Source: Sclerodactyla briareus (Eukaryota > Echinodermata > Holothuroidea > Dendrochirotida > Sclerodactylidae). From it: 64,000 nt of DNA. Position numbers and translations under genes: made by a program. The notes under the pieces are model-generated. The model was not told the DNA's origin. It ran no database searches and saw only the letters and a program-made list of their open reading frames with translations. Position 1 is the stretch's first letter; each line of letters opens with the position of its first letter. Positions 1-11,378 of this stretch are shown here, in pieces. The DNA is taken from NCBI GenBank assembly GCA_026419785.1, contig JAODTK010004387.1, forward strand, positions 186,001 through 250,000, in the 5' to 3' direction.

Positions 1-1009
1 GAACGTCGCTAGCAGGCAGAACGAAGCACCGCCGCGATAGGACCTGGCAGACTGCGAACACATTCAGCATTCCAAGTTTAATTAATAAACATAAAAATAC
101 TACGATGCCGTTTGTCAAACAGTGTGCTTCTTCCGGTAAATTCGTTGTTTGCTTTCGCACACGGGGTTGAATTCTCTTAATCTCATCAGAGATCAAACGT
201 ATGGCTATTGGATTAGTGTTCGATTCACTGAGGAAACGCGCCGCACATTGTTTACCCGGGGAAATAACGGAACGTCTATACAGAACGATGCCGTTCACCC
301 AATAATGTAATGGAGGAAACTGACGTGGATTCAAATAATGAATAATAAAATATTGCAAATATACTATAAATCTAGCAGGCTGAATTTGGGGTAAAATTTG
401 TTGAAAGAAATTTGATGGCATGTGCGTATTCATGCATAAAGTATATTAAGAATGTTTTTCTCCCGTATTCTCTTCTCCCAGCCAGTCACCATATTTTCCT
501 TTTCTCGTATGCAATTCAGACTGACGTTCCTCATGAAATTTAGAACGATATGAAAGGGCCTGCATTAGCCCCTTATTATCGCTGAGGAAGTCCTATAAAC
601 TGGTTCCACGTAAGAAGATGATTCATTTTATAAATTAGATTTCTGGTTCACGTATGACTCTTGGAGGCGTCGTTCACTATATCAATCTGAATACGTTATT
701 CATGGATGCATATCGTCTAATACCGTGGCTATTCAGATCACAGCAGGATACAGGTCACAGTTGAATGGCGTGATTTTCGTACTAATGACACCCACCACAC
801 TATTCTATTCTTTCGGAAAATATCCGATTTTTCAGTGAATATTCAAGTAGCTGATGCGGTTTATATTAAGTTGCCGGATTCTTCTACAAATGTTTTCGTC
901 TTATAATTCGAGCCTCGTGTATTCCGTGAGATCTGCTATACAACCTTTCAACTCCAATCCTTTCCCGGAATTCATTTCGTAGTTAGGCTTTAGCCTAAGT
1001 TGGAACTCA
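1..1009. other. No gene recognised (left edge)
   Basis: AT-rich DNA with stop codons in every frame. I see no repeat signature, RNA gene or coding match. Confidence 0.5.
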
Positions 1010-1610
1010 CAGGCGCGTATCCAGGGGGGGGGGGTAGGAGAATAGAAAAAAGGGCAAAGGGCGGAAAGAAGAAAAAAGGGGAGAGGGAGAAAGAAAAACA
1101 AAAGAGGGAGAGAGAAAATAGAGGAAAGGGGAAGAAGTACGAAAAAAAGAGAAATGGGAATTAAGTTCTTAAAGTTTAACTAATAACATATACGGCAACG
1201 GTAATCTAATCAGTGACCATGAATGATAGTTTTTGTTTAGTGTCGGGCATATCTGTATGGGCTGAGGGCAGAGGAATAAATGCTGTCACTCGTTAGCGTT
1301 GGTTTTGTTATCTATGTTTAATATGCATGTGGAGAAGGAAGACCCAACCCTCACAATTTGGGATTCATATATTCCAGTAAGAATGCAAAGATCATTTTTG
1401 TTTTAAGTGTATTCCCCACCACAGAATGCACTTTGCGATAGTGTGAGTATGAAACAGTCTCTCTCAGGCCCCCAGGGGCATTTTCGGTGATATCGGAGGT
1501 GGTTAAACCTCACAAAATTCTGGGTTCGCCAATCCGCGCCAACCTGGTGGCGCTCCGCTCGGATGAGTTTTGGATCCGCGCCCCCCGGTTGACATTCTGC
1601 TACGCCCCTG
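1010..1610. mobile_element. Non-autonomous DNA transposon, hAT-like ends
   Basis: The left end reads CAGGCGCGTATCCAGGGGGG. The right end, read on the other strand, starts CAGGGGCGTAGCAGAATG, so the first 11-12 bases form an imperfect terminal inverted repeat. Ends of the form CAGGGGCGTA followed by a G run are common in non-autonomous hAT-type elements of marine animals (family knowledge). The interior is a purine-rich low-complexity stretch (1022-1150) followed by ordinary sequence, with no transposase reading frame. I could not find a clean 8-bp target duplication, so the exact borders and superfamily are uncertain. The motif at 1535-1560 recurs in two other places in the window. Confidence 0.55.
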
Positions 1611-3376
1611 AATTTGATCATGGCCTAAAGTTGATTCGCGCTCGTACCTTGAGTTAAAGGCTCGGTATATTATGTATTAAAGTTCTTTCTGTCTGAATAT
1701 TCCGTTCGATGAAACATGGTTATTTCAGCCAGCAGTCCTATCAGTGGCCTTATATATGTGACATTGACTTACCCACAATATCACCCACTATTTTTTTTCA
1801 AACTATTATCTGTGGATCTATGGACGCCTTCGCCAAAGTGATTCATACTTATTAGCATCTAATTGTATGTCGTGATGGAATATTTCTAACAAAAAACATT
1901 GTCAGCTATTCCCTGGGGAATTCGCAATTCCAGAGGATCATGCCAACCTTTTCCCCAAAAAAATGTTTGTTGAAAAGGTTTTTGCTATAAAATATCATAT
2001 TTCCTAAGGAATATGTTTTCTGTGATGGGCATACACCTATTCAGAAAGAATTTAGCCCTACACTAACTAATATGGGTTAGCTCACTGAGGCAGAAACCAG
2101 TCTCAAAAGTGACTCAAAACTTCTCGAAAATGGTTTGCATGGGACATGGACTGAAATGTATGGTCTATCTTGTTCAGCTAGCATGCAATCTAATGAAAGA
2201 GTAATATTATCATTACTTTTGTTCATATTCCACCATTTCCAGTATTTTGTATCTATGTTCCTTACTGGTTCATTTACTTCTTTCTTGGGTCTAAAAAATA
2301 TATATTATCTATGTCCGGGAGAAAAACAACATAGGTGACGTAGGAACATGAAAGGGCAGGAACAGCCGACGACATACATGTCCTGGAGGCGAATCTAGTA
2401 TTTAATCAAAGTATGTAATCAGCAGTAATTGGATCCGACAAGTGCCAACGACGCGAAGGCAGTTAGTAAGGAAAAAAAAAGGAATAATGGGAATAAATAA
2501 CCTTGGTGAGCACATTGGGATGTCTTCTGATGTGTATACGTGGAATCAACAGTGATCCAGGCAGCATAGGTGTAGGCTATATTCTCGTGTACAAATCAAC
2601 AAATATAACCTAGCAATATAAGTTATATCATGATGAATCTGCACTAGCTGAATCTCAGAATGACTATAATGTTGAACCCTACGGATGTTGTTTCAACACG
2701 ATATTTGTTCAATGAATCAGTATGTACTGTTGAACCATTATATATGTATACTCAAGCTTTCCTGGTCCATTTGTTTACTCGCTTAAAAACGATAACTTGA
2801 TAACTTGATGCAGTAGCCTCAATTATCCGTTAACAAAATAGGCCCATCTGCACTTGAGATGATTGTTCACATATAACACTGTTGATTGCTTCCTGAAATT
2901 GTCGGTCTGAATAATTTACTCATAGGGGCATTCACACTGTCATTACTGTATATTTACGTTGAGGCTCAGTCCATGGAAGATTGGTGAACAAGAAGAACGT
3001 CATTCAGTCATCTACAAATGATTATATAAGATGTTGATGTAAGGGGGCAAGATGATTCGTCCACTATGATTGACATGTGTGTGTGTGTTATTTTGCTTAA
3101 CGAGTGTTTTATTATAGACACTAGCGTTGCTAGTTGCACTCAAATGAATGTGGGGTATCGAACATTTCCAATATACATTTTCATAAGCCATCTGTGTCGA
3201 TGTGAAAACCACAACTTTTCTCATCTGCTATACTCGAGTGTGTTTTTTTTTTTCTTCTTCTCTCTTTTACATGCTGACTGTGTTTCAATGAATGAGAAAA
3301 AGCAGCCATAGATAAAATAGATATGCACTTAAAAGGCGCCGAAATCCAAAGAAGGAATGCTCTAAGGCGCCTGTGC
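1611..3376. other. No gene recognised
   Basis: AT-rich non-coding DNA. The only simple sequence is a short TG run near 3078-3088 and a T-rich stretch at 3242-3265, which could be what remains of a tail for the reverse-strand LINE that begins just to the right. Confidence 0.45.
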
Positions 3377-4930
3377 TCAATTATAGGCAACTGAAACTAT
3401 AGGTTTTGAGCCTGGTCCTAAAAGTGCCGATGTTGGGTGCAGACTTGATGTGCATGGGTGGTTGATTACGAACATAGGAACGGCAACAGCAAAGGATCGA
3501 CTACCGTTAATCGAACGACACGTGCTGGGAATGTGGTGCTTGAAGAGTATGAGCTGGTTATCATCAGCATATTGATGGAACTCGAGGTTGTGCCGTCTGA
3601 TGATTCTCCCAAGGGAGTTATATAGCCTAAAAAGGAGGGGCCCCAGAACTGATTCCTTTGGTACAACATAGCGAAGCAACAACAACTGATTGGGCTCTTT
3701 CCCTAAGGTATGACACCACCCAGTCATAGACCGTTCCTGAGATGCTATGGTTGGAGAGGCGTCCAACTAATCATTCTAATCAATTGTGTCGAAAGCAACG
3801 GATAAGTCGAGAAGACTAGCCGCGACACAATGGTTACCGGAGTCGAGTGAGTTCCAAATGTCGTTCTGAACCAGTAGGGTATCTGGCTATGAACATTGTG
3901 AGGCTGGGTTGGACACAGGGCGAAAGGCCAGAATCGAACGTCGGCTTCCTCAGAATAGGGGTGACTAGGGCGACCTTATGTTGGTCGGAAGCAATAGCAG
4001 ACAAATTCACGATGAAAGTAATGACGGTTAGGAGTTGGTCCACGCACAATTTGAAAATAGAAGCCGGTAAAGATTCCAACGAGCTTGTCCCAAATGGATA
4101 ATTTTGATAATAGTGCTGACAAGCTATCAGAAGCGAGGCAAAGAGTGGAAGAAGACGACGCGATGGATTCAAAGTAGCTGTAGTCAGGTATGGTTTCTTC
4201 TGCATCAAGGTGCTCTCGTCAAGCGGATATCTTGTCAGTAAAATGCTGACAAGATCGATCACTGAGCTCCTGTGTCGAGTCATGAGTCGGTAACGCAATG
4301 TATCTTTTTGAAGATAGTGATACTACGACCGAAGAGCGCTTTGATGTCATGGGCATTGTCGTCGATGATCGGAGTAGTACTTCGTATTGGTAACATTGAG
4401 GAGGTTATTATCTGCCGATGTATCGCCAACCTGGTACAGCGCCATCTCTTTTCAGCAGTGCGCCTTTGTCTCTTGGCCTCTGATATTTCGGATGTGAACC
4501 AATACAGTCGTGACGGACAGTGATGATGCGCTTGCTGCGGTTGTTAAGATCAACACAGGCAGCGAGATCTCCGCGTAGGTCATCTAGAGAGATATTCGAA
4601 GTACAACCGTATTGTACTCCACGCTTCTGGTGTTGCGGCTCCGGAAAAGCGTGTTCCAAAACCACGAGGTTATGATCTGAGGTCCCGGACGCTTCAACGG
4701 ACAGAGAGAGTGACTTAGATTTGAGCTAACATCGGCAAATATCAGATCAAGGGTATGATCAGGAGCATGTGTTGGTTCATCTACCAGTTGCGAGAGGTTA
4801 CGCGAGGAAACCAGGCCAATGAACTTTACAGCATTGTCTTAGGTATCCACATGGAAATCGAAGTTACAATTAGCAGAAGCTTGAAAGATTGAGCAGTGAG
4901 CTTTCAAGCAAGTGACGTTTTCACCGAAAA
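3377..4930 (-). mobile_element. LINE fragment (CR1/L2 type), endonuclease end plus RT
   Basis: Reading the reverse strand from 4930 down, the end of an AP-type endonuclease is visible, including a strand ending DLIFA and the catalytic SDH motif near 4670. An Arg/Lys-rich linker follows near 4440-4560. The reverse transcriptase then contains HKVALVTPILRKP (about 3970), a VP-x-x-SVLGPLLF stretch (about 3630-3660) and the catalytic YADD box at 3560-3571. These are the ordered landmarks of ORF2 in CR1/L2-group LINEs, which nick DNA and reverse-transcribe their own RNA at the target. Frameshifts and stops break the frame several times, homology fades soon after YADD, and the 5' half of the endonuclease is missing. 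It is a dead, truncated copy. The clade assignment is from motif style only. Confidence 0.85.
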
Positions 4931-5867
4931 GAAAAATACACTCAAGTGTATCATCTTCTTTCACAGTTTAGGCGTGAGGTCAAGATTCCAACAGCACAAC
5001 ATATAACGATTGAATATAATCGATTTAAGCCATCTGGAAGTGAAAAGTATTAAAAAAAGCCCCTACTATTAGCAAAATGGTGATAGCGCTCTGCTTGCGT
5101 AGAATGTCTCTTCCAACCATGTATATTGCGTTCTTCTCCCCCGTCGGGCACTCTTTTTCTGCGTATCCCTGAATGAAACGTCTGGAGAATATTAACTGTT
5201 GTTGAGCATTAATTTCAATAGTGAATTTTGAGTTCGGCCTCCAAAACCGCTGCAGCCGATTAGACACAAATGAACTTATCAAGGTTGGAGGGTTGGGAAG
5301 GATTTCAAGTATGTTGAACGAGCCTTTACTCAAGCGGTTATTGTACCCTTGTTCCATTGCAAAATCAGAGGCAGGAGTTCTAACGTACTAGTGTTGTCCA
5401 TCCTTTGGCAACGCAAATCATGGACACTACCACTCCTTTCGGGACTCCATACTAAACAGGAAATGAGGAGGAAAACCCTGACATATTTCTATTGGATGGT
5501 GGCTTTGTTTTTACTCGGCGCTCCATTTCCACTGTCATTGATAGCGATAGTCCCTAAATATATCTGACGGGAGCAAACTAGGTTATTTTAATGAAGGTTC
5601 AATGTTAACTGGCTCAAAGCAGCTAACAATTTTGAAAAGGTATTCAAGTAGTTCTTCTGTTCACATCATATAGCCAACTGACCAACCGACGTTATCTCAT
5701 CCACTCGATCCTCCCACTTACTGAAGCACCGAATACACGACGCCATGTCATTTTAACAACCAACGTCAGTGTTTAGCAATGTTAGTCATGTCTAGGCGGG
5801 AGCTATGCCAATGCCTTTCCTATTGATATACTAAGGTACTAGTAATATGCGCCTTCACAGCACATAG
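4931..5867. other. No gene recognised
   Basis: No coding or repeat signature is visible. Open frames on the reverse strand at 5025-5357 and the forward strand at 5349-5567 have no recognisable domain and look like chance. Confidence 0.45.
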
Positions 5868-5945
5868 TTTGTTAGCTCAGTAAAGCTTACAAGTTGTGAG
5901 TTCAAAGCTTGGTGGGGATTCCAGGAATCCCCACCAACACGCAAT
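5868..5945 (+). repeat. Possible degraded tRNA-derived SINE head
   Basis: GTTAGCTCAGT at 5871 resembles a pol III A box, and GTGAGTTCAAAGC at 5896 resembles a B box. The two are only about 25 bases apart, closer than in a tRNA, so an internal deletion would be needed. No cloverleaf can be drawn. The stretch runs directly into a strong palindrome. Chance similarity is a real alternative. Confidence 0.25.
5909..5937. repeat. Perfect 14-bp-arm palindrome
   Basis: Arms 5909-5922 and 5924-5937 are exact reverse complements around a single central A. The core arm reads GGTGGGGATTCC. RNA from this site would make a tight hairpin. As DNA it could be a dimeric protein site or a foldback remnant. Confidence 0.8.
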
Positions 5946-6150
5946 GTTGCAGGTTTGTCGGTCTGAGATATTCGACAATAACGCAGTGCACAGTTGATTT
6001 GATTATCGTGATGAGGCCGGATAGACGATCATTACTAAGCGTTCATTAATGAGGTATTTTATATTAAGCCTTGGCCTAAGTGATTTGCGTCTGTATATTG
6101 AGTTGCAAGAATCGAATGACTGCCTGTGTTTGAGAGGTTATTCGAATTTG

Positions 6151-6184
6151 GCGCGCGCGCGTGTGTGTGTGTGTGTGTGTGTGT
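6151..6184 (+). repeat. Compound GC/GT microsatellite
   Basis: About five GC dinucleotides run directly into about twelve GT units. Both alternating purine-pyrimidine runs favour Z-DNA. It is locus-specific simple sequence with no flanking gene. Confidence 0.9.
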
Positions 6185-6445
6185 GAGTAGTTCGAAGGTT
6201 TGCGGAATGCATGTTTAACGATTTTTTTTTTTCAAAGGCAATTGTTGAGTAGGACTGTGAAATTACGAGAATGGATCCCCAAAATGGGAACACCATCAGT
6301 GAGTAGGCACACGACACACAAACCATTTTGGTTGCACAGCGTATTTAGGCTAAAAATTATTACCTTTTAGTCATCATCATCATCATGTGAGCAATCACGA
6401 AAAAACACGTCTCCCGAGGGTGGTCCCTGCATGCGTTGGTCATCG

Positions 6446-6866
6446 TCACGGCTGATCTGGGCTACGCTCTCCAGGAAGTGGTGCGATGCTAATGCCGAGC
6501 CTACCAAGTATCCCTAACAAGATATGACCGAACCGAACACCTACCTCAGTCAAATCCACCAGGGGCGAACGGGCGGAGAGATGGGCGTCAGTCCCGCCTA
6601 CACAGTGCCAACTGCGAGACCACAAACGTAAGGGGATCCTTTCTAGGGACGCGGTTCTCGGTGTCTTGGCCCCAACTGCTTCATGCTGCGCCACATTCTG
6701 AAAATGGCTGCAGCGTCAGGTGTATTTCGACGACCATGATTACGCCTACGATCATGTTCTGTAATCTAGTGCCGTGAAGAGAAGGATCAGGGGCAATGAG
6801 CCTCCCTTGGTCTCGTGCGAGTCTGGAGCTTATGTTTTCGACGAATTGGGATTTCTTTAAACTCAT
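6446..6866 (-). other. GC-rich patch with two overlapping open frames, unrecognised
   Basis: The base composition rises sharply against AT-rich flanks. Two reverse-strand open frames, 6681-6866 and 6446-6694, overlap by a few codons. Neither shows a domain, signal peptide or membrane segment that I recognise. The patch is bordered on the left by a short CAT trinucleotide run near 6371-6385. It may be an inserted repeat fragment or part of a decayed element. Coding status is unproven. Confidence 0.25.
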
Positions 6867-8272
6867 TAGCCGGTTTTCGTGATTAGAACACCATTTGTAG
6901 TAGATTCTTGATTATACAATTTATTTAAAGCACTTGTTATTGTAAAATGGTATACTGATAAATTAATACACGGGGAAGAAAAAAAAAAAAAAAAATCTTC
7001 GATTTTCGAAGAAGTTTCTTCAACTAAGATGATCCTATTTGTACGAATTTTTGTAGAATGTTTCTCATCAAATAAATATGTCGGGTGCATTTCTACGACA
7101 CACTTTCGACACACGAGATATTTCCTCCTGTATGTTTTGAAGAGTCACTCCTCAAAATGTGGAAGTTTTGTATTTGCTACATGACATGTTGAAATAATAA
7201 CTCATTAGTGTTCGTCATACTACATCTCTTTCCATTCTCTCGAACGTTGAGAAAAAAAAGCGTCATTCCATCTAATTATGCCTTCATCTGAATATGAATT
7301 AAAAATAATTGAAAGCAGCCACTCTGTCGCTTCTCTGGTGCATAACATTTCAAGTGTTTCCATGCTGCATCAGTGACTTCATCTTCGGGAGAAGTTAGAA
7401 GTCGGGAGAACTATCAAGGAGTATGCCATGTAGATTGATTCCGTCACCTTATCACCTATGAATCATTCTTTCGCTGCATCAATACAGTATATTGACTTTG
7501 CGACAGTGAGAAATTATATTTCTAGTGACAACGCCGTTGACGAAAGGAAATTATTTAAAACTACACTACTGCATGCAAACTGATTGAATAAATTCAAGGG
7601 ATAAAGCGGATATTATTAGACTTTCATCGGGGAATAAACATTCAAGAATGAAATTCGATCAAATTAGGCTGAATATATAGCTGCTGAATATTCAGTCGAG
7701 ACTGTTCATCACACGATGGATCGGAAATTGCGCTTCATTCATTTTTCCACAGCCTCTAAATTGAAAGAACAACAAATTTTTCTAGGGAAAACATATCTCT
7801 GAATATATTATATCTCCATTTAGCGAGATGGAACTTTTACGTTAGTAGTTCACGCAACATGACGCATAAAAAACAAATAACAAATTGCTGATATCCCTGA
7901 CCAGCTGTCCTGTTATTGTAAAAATTCGCACATGGGCGGAGCTAGCCAATCCACCAATCAGAATCTAGTATTCGCAATAACCGATAGCTGGGGTGCAAGG
8001 TCTCAATTGTCATGTTTCATACTGCAATTCTGACAGAGATGAAGCAGAAGAATATCCTATTCCTATCGTCTTTTGGTCTGGCTCAAAGGTAGTTGAGGTC
8101 AAGGCATGAGAACCTTGCCTACATAACTCTTCCAAAAAAACACAAAAATCTCATACGTGACAAGAAGGTTGGCCATATACAGCAGATGATCGCTATTTTT
8201 TGTGTGGTCTGGTCATATGTCACATATCAGTCAGCCGTCAACAGTTTGAACGATTTGGAGGCTCCATACCTA

Positions 8273-8275
<3 letters not shown>
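6867..8275. other. No gene recognised
   Basis: AT-rich non-coding DNA with a short A run at about 6978-6994. No coding signature is visible apart from the promoter-like cluster annotated separately. Confidence 0.45.
7934..7958 (+). promoter_or_regulatory. GC box plus two CCAAT boxes
   Basis: GGGCGG (7934-7939) is followed by CCAAT at 7946-7950 and again at 7954-7958. This spacing is typical of animal proximal promoters that bind Sp1-type and NF-Y factors. No open frame or TATA element follows within a few hundred bases, so it may be a promoter of a lost element or chance. Confidence 0.25.

Positions 8276-8331
<56 letters not shown>
8276..8331. repeat. Uninterrupted 56-base T tract
   Basis: Fifty-six consecutive T, far longer than any other homopolymer in the window. 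Read on the other strand it is a poly(A) tail-like tract, which would make the DNA to its right the 3' end of a reverse-strand retroposed copy. A run this pure is young, because old tracts accumulate substitutions. An assembly or sequencing artefact is the alternative. Confidence 0.95.
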
Positions 8332-8332
<1 letters not shown>

Positions 8333-8545
8333 TATGTAAGTTGGCCATTTTAGTGCTCGATCCCCGAGTCCGAGCAACAAGTCGCTTGAGATCCAACAGG
8401 CCGAAATCATATTATTGACCGGCCTGGGACAGTAAGTTGTCATACAACTTCACTGGAACCAATCGTCTCTTCAGGATGACGAAGACATTTGGGACGACCA
8501 TGCAAAGATGGCAGACTACGCGGTCCTAACGATAATATCGCCCCC
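8332..8545 (-). repeat. Candidate retroposed sequence ending in poly(A)
   Basis: If the T tract is a poly(A) tail, this stretch is the upstream body read on the reverse strand. It contains a small inverted repeat (8397-8403 with 8420-8426) and a more GC-rich composition than its flanks. I see no AATAAA just before the tail, no tRNA-like boxes and no target-site duplication. It could therefore be an unknown SINE, a processed transcript fragment or ordinary DNA. Confidence 0.3.
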
Positions 8546-8549
8546 TTAA

Positions 8550-8619
8550 ACCTAAACATGATGCAAATATCAGGACCTCCAGTTAGTCAAAACTGAAGGG
8601 TATTTGCATCATGTTAGGT
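8550..8619 (+). ncRNA. MicroRNA-sized imperfect hairpin (candidate)
   Basis: The arms 8550-8584 and 8591-8619 fold into a hairpin. A roughly 20-bp outer stem has one bulged A, a small internal loop follows, then a 5-bp inner stem closing a 6-base loop. The total is 70 nt, the size of an animal pre-miRNA. Each arm carries the octamer ATGCAAAT, the classic POU-factor site, in opposite orientation. The size and imperfect pairing fit a miRNA precursor. A tiny MITE or a DNA regulatory palindrome fits equally well. Confidence 0.35.
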
Positions 8620-10014
8620 GTGACTCTTTTTCGAGGAAATGGTAATGAACTAGGTTTCCGTTCTACAATCCTGAATGCGGAAATGATGGGATATGCAATG
8701 ATTGAATCCAAGCGCCTTAGCATATGGAATTCAATTTGGGTGGATTTATGATATGCAATTGTTTGCTGGTATTTATGTTTCGGATAGGACATAAGAGGTG
8801 GAAAATCCACGACTTGGAAGGGTATGTCCATTACAATTATAATTGATCGAGAGAATGTCAAATCTTAACGGAGTAAACACTATAAAAATGTGAAAGAAGA
8901 TAGCAATATGGCAGAGAAAGAAACATACGTGGGATGAATAAAATGCATTGATGAGTAGACTAAACAAAATTGCAATCAGTGTTGGGATAAAGTCACTAAC
9001 CATAGTTGTTATGGAGTGATGTTCATTTTTATTATTATTATTACTATCATTAAAGTCAAAGTGACATGAGGCCTGGCGAGTCTCTAATTGTCCCGCAATG
9101 TAATGCAACTCCATGTACAAAAGTCGATGGAAAAGAAGAAAGAATCGGAATGGTTCTGCTTTTGAACAGCTGTGGATTAAGAGTAGAAAAAGATAGGATC
9201 TAGGGTCTAAGAAACGGTAGTGCTATTAGGATGCATGCACTTCATGGTACGTCATGGACTCCTCGTACGTTGTTTATGAGTGGCGGTTCTAATAATTTAT
9301 TCATGGATGCGGTATCGGTTTACCCCTCTTATCCTCAAAAGAGATTATATAATGCGAGTAATTCCTCCTTTCCCTGCAGGGTATAGATTAATTGTTTCGT
9401 ATTACAATACTCGACATTCAAGGGAAAACTAATTCCGAGCATCAAACAGGTAATTAGAAAAAGCTGTTAAGGCATTCAAGATGTAGAATAATGGGGGCTA
9501 ATTCAGTGGGGCAATTACACGAGGACCTCAACGAAATTGTATGAAGACACGAAACCGGAAACACTAAATAAGCATGTGAGTATTATTATTATTATTACAC
9601 TCACACGTCAGAGGAAATAACGAAGGTATAGGGAATGCGCTCAGTGACTCTCTGTGGAATTTGGAAGCTAATCCACTGAGGCCAGTTGTCTTGCTATTCT
9701 GTGCTAGAAGGTGATAACATGTCCTCTGGATCAGTTAAGCGATACTCCACTCACCTTACCGATACTCATGCTATGCCCCCCAACGAGGCGAGAGACCTCC
9801 CGTGAATGATATCCTCAATTAGCTACTACACCAAATTCTTCTACGTTCCAGATAGGTGACGCTAGATTCGCTGCAAATCTAACTCAAATAGGAAATTAGG
9901 CCATAGGATAGCTTTTGTTTGAGATTCTATTACCTGGACATCACACTAACAGTGAACATACGTGAGTCAAATGAGCGGTCAAAGCTCCAATTCATGAAGA
10001 CAGTCTAGCCAAAC
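8620..10014. other. No gene recognised; two short ATT microsatellites
   Basis: Simple ATT runs lie at about 9029-9043 and 9582-9598. Elsewhere in this window such runs end LINE copies, but I could not see LINE coding remains beside these two. The reverse-strand open frame 8773-9120 is hydrophobic and unrecognised. Confidence 0.4.
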
Positions 10015-10275
10015 AAACCAAAACGTTATCAAAACCATTGTGAAAAGAGACTCTAGATTTTTTTGTTAAAAAATTAAATGTAGTGTAACTAAAGATATTT
10101 TATGACGTTTTCATGGGACGTAACATGTTTTCAAACGTTAATAAATTTAATTTTCGTTATAACGAATGAAATGGTGCCAACATTGGTTTTGTAACATAAA
10201 GTTATCACACCACAAAACAATGTTAATGAAACATTATGATGCGAACATTTTATCCGATCAACAAACGTTGTGTGT
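10015..10275. repeat. AACGTT-rich AT repeat
   Basis: Words of the form AACGTT, AACATT and ATAACG recur with irregular spacing (for example near 10021, 10132, 10158, 10221 and 10264), often in both orientations. Similar palindromic AACGTT-rich DNA is a common repeat type in several marine animal genomes (recalled, not checked). No coding content. Confidence 0.35.
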
Positions 10276-10599
10276 GTTGAGTCTATATAGACAGGGCCTT
10301 GAAATATAGGTGATAATTACTATCAACATATTCGACATAACGGAACCGAATTGTTTATGTATATTACTCGTGTCTCTCGTGTATTTTCTATTGATAAAAA
10401 AAAACCTTCACAGTTTTTTATGCAGGATACTACCTTGATACAAGCTAACAGTTATACTATTTAGGAGAAAGGTGAAAGGAAAAGTGGATGCCTTCTTCCT
10501 CTCACTAGTGTCTCTAACTAAAGCCCTGTTTCTCTCACTAGTGCTAGAACACAAGCATTCATTCCAGCATTGTGTACTATTTCAAAATACATTCCCCAT

Positions 10600-11378
10600 G
10601 CTCTCACTCACAAATAATTCGGTTCATGTATTACAAAACTCAAGATCACATGTAAACTGCAAACACATCCAAAAGTGAGGTCATGCTTTCTGGTTCCTCT
10701 TTGGCTGCTGATGGCGAAGCCCCGCCTAATATCAGATTTTGCGACAATGTCCTCGCTATAGTTTCAGTTTATAGGTTTTTGAGAATATGGCTTGACCTAT
10801 ATCTTAGACGAGACGACACGCATGAATACAATTATTCAAAGTTTTGTCCCCAGCAATTGTGCATCATTAAAATACTTAGCTGGTGCCTAGATCGCCGACT
10901 TGCAATACCTTGTACAATGCGTGTTTCCCACCCCACATTCACTAATGTTCCCCAGCGTGGTCCACAGCCTGAACAAGTTAGTTCAACCTTGTTCAGTCCA
11001 TGCGAAATAGGGCTGTTGATTTGGTTGCAGATTCTCATGCAGAATTGCCTTCACGGCCTCGCTCCGTCTACTTAACTACTAAAACAGATCTCCGGAGAAA
11101 TCTCATAATTATCGGAATAGGTTCTAATAATATAACCCTTACCCTTGTGAGGAAGAATATGGAATGATCCTTCAAATTTTCATGGAGCGAGTTAGGAGGA
11201 ATATTCTGCAATTGAAACATATTTTTGTAAGGAGGTTCACGGTTCTACTACTTGTGTGTACTCTTTGGTACTGTCCAACGGTTTTGGTGCTTGTTGTACT
11301 GTTTGTTTGTAGGTGGAAGACTACTGTCCGATAAGACATTAGATGAACGGAAGATTATAAATAATAATAATAATAATA
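10600..11378 (+). mobile_element. LINE 3' end (L2/CR1 type) with AAT tail
   Basis: The frame near 10655-10830 reads SKSEVMLSGSSLAADG and then a block resembling the YRFLGIWLD stretch that follows the RT palm in L2/CR1-group ORF2. The match is imperfect, with YRFLRIWLDLYL in the sequence. Weaker C-terminal similarity continues to about 11080 through frameshifts. A non-coding stretch then leads to an AAT trinucleotide array at 11358-11378, a typical tail for these LINEs. Only the last part of ORF2 is present, the usual result of 5' truncation during insertion. Confidence 0.6.

Noticed and set aside
8093-8418. Forward open frames with a long Phe run
   Set aside because: They are translations of the 56-base T tract and have no coding signal outside it.
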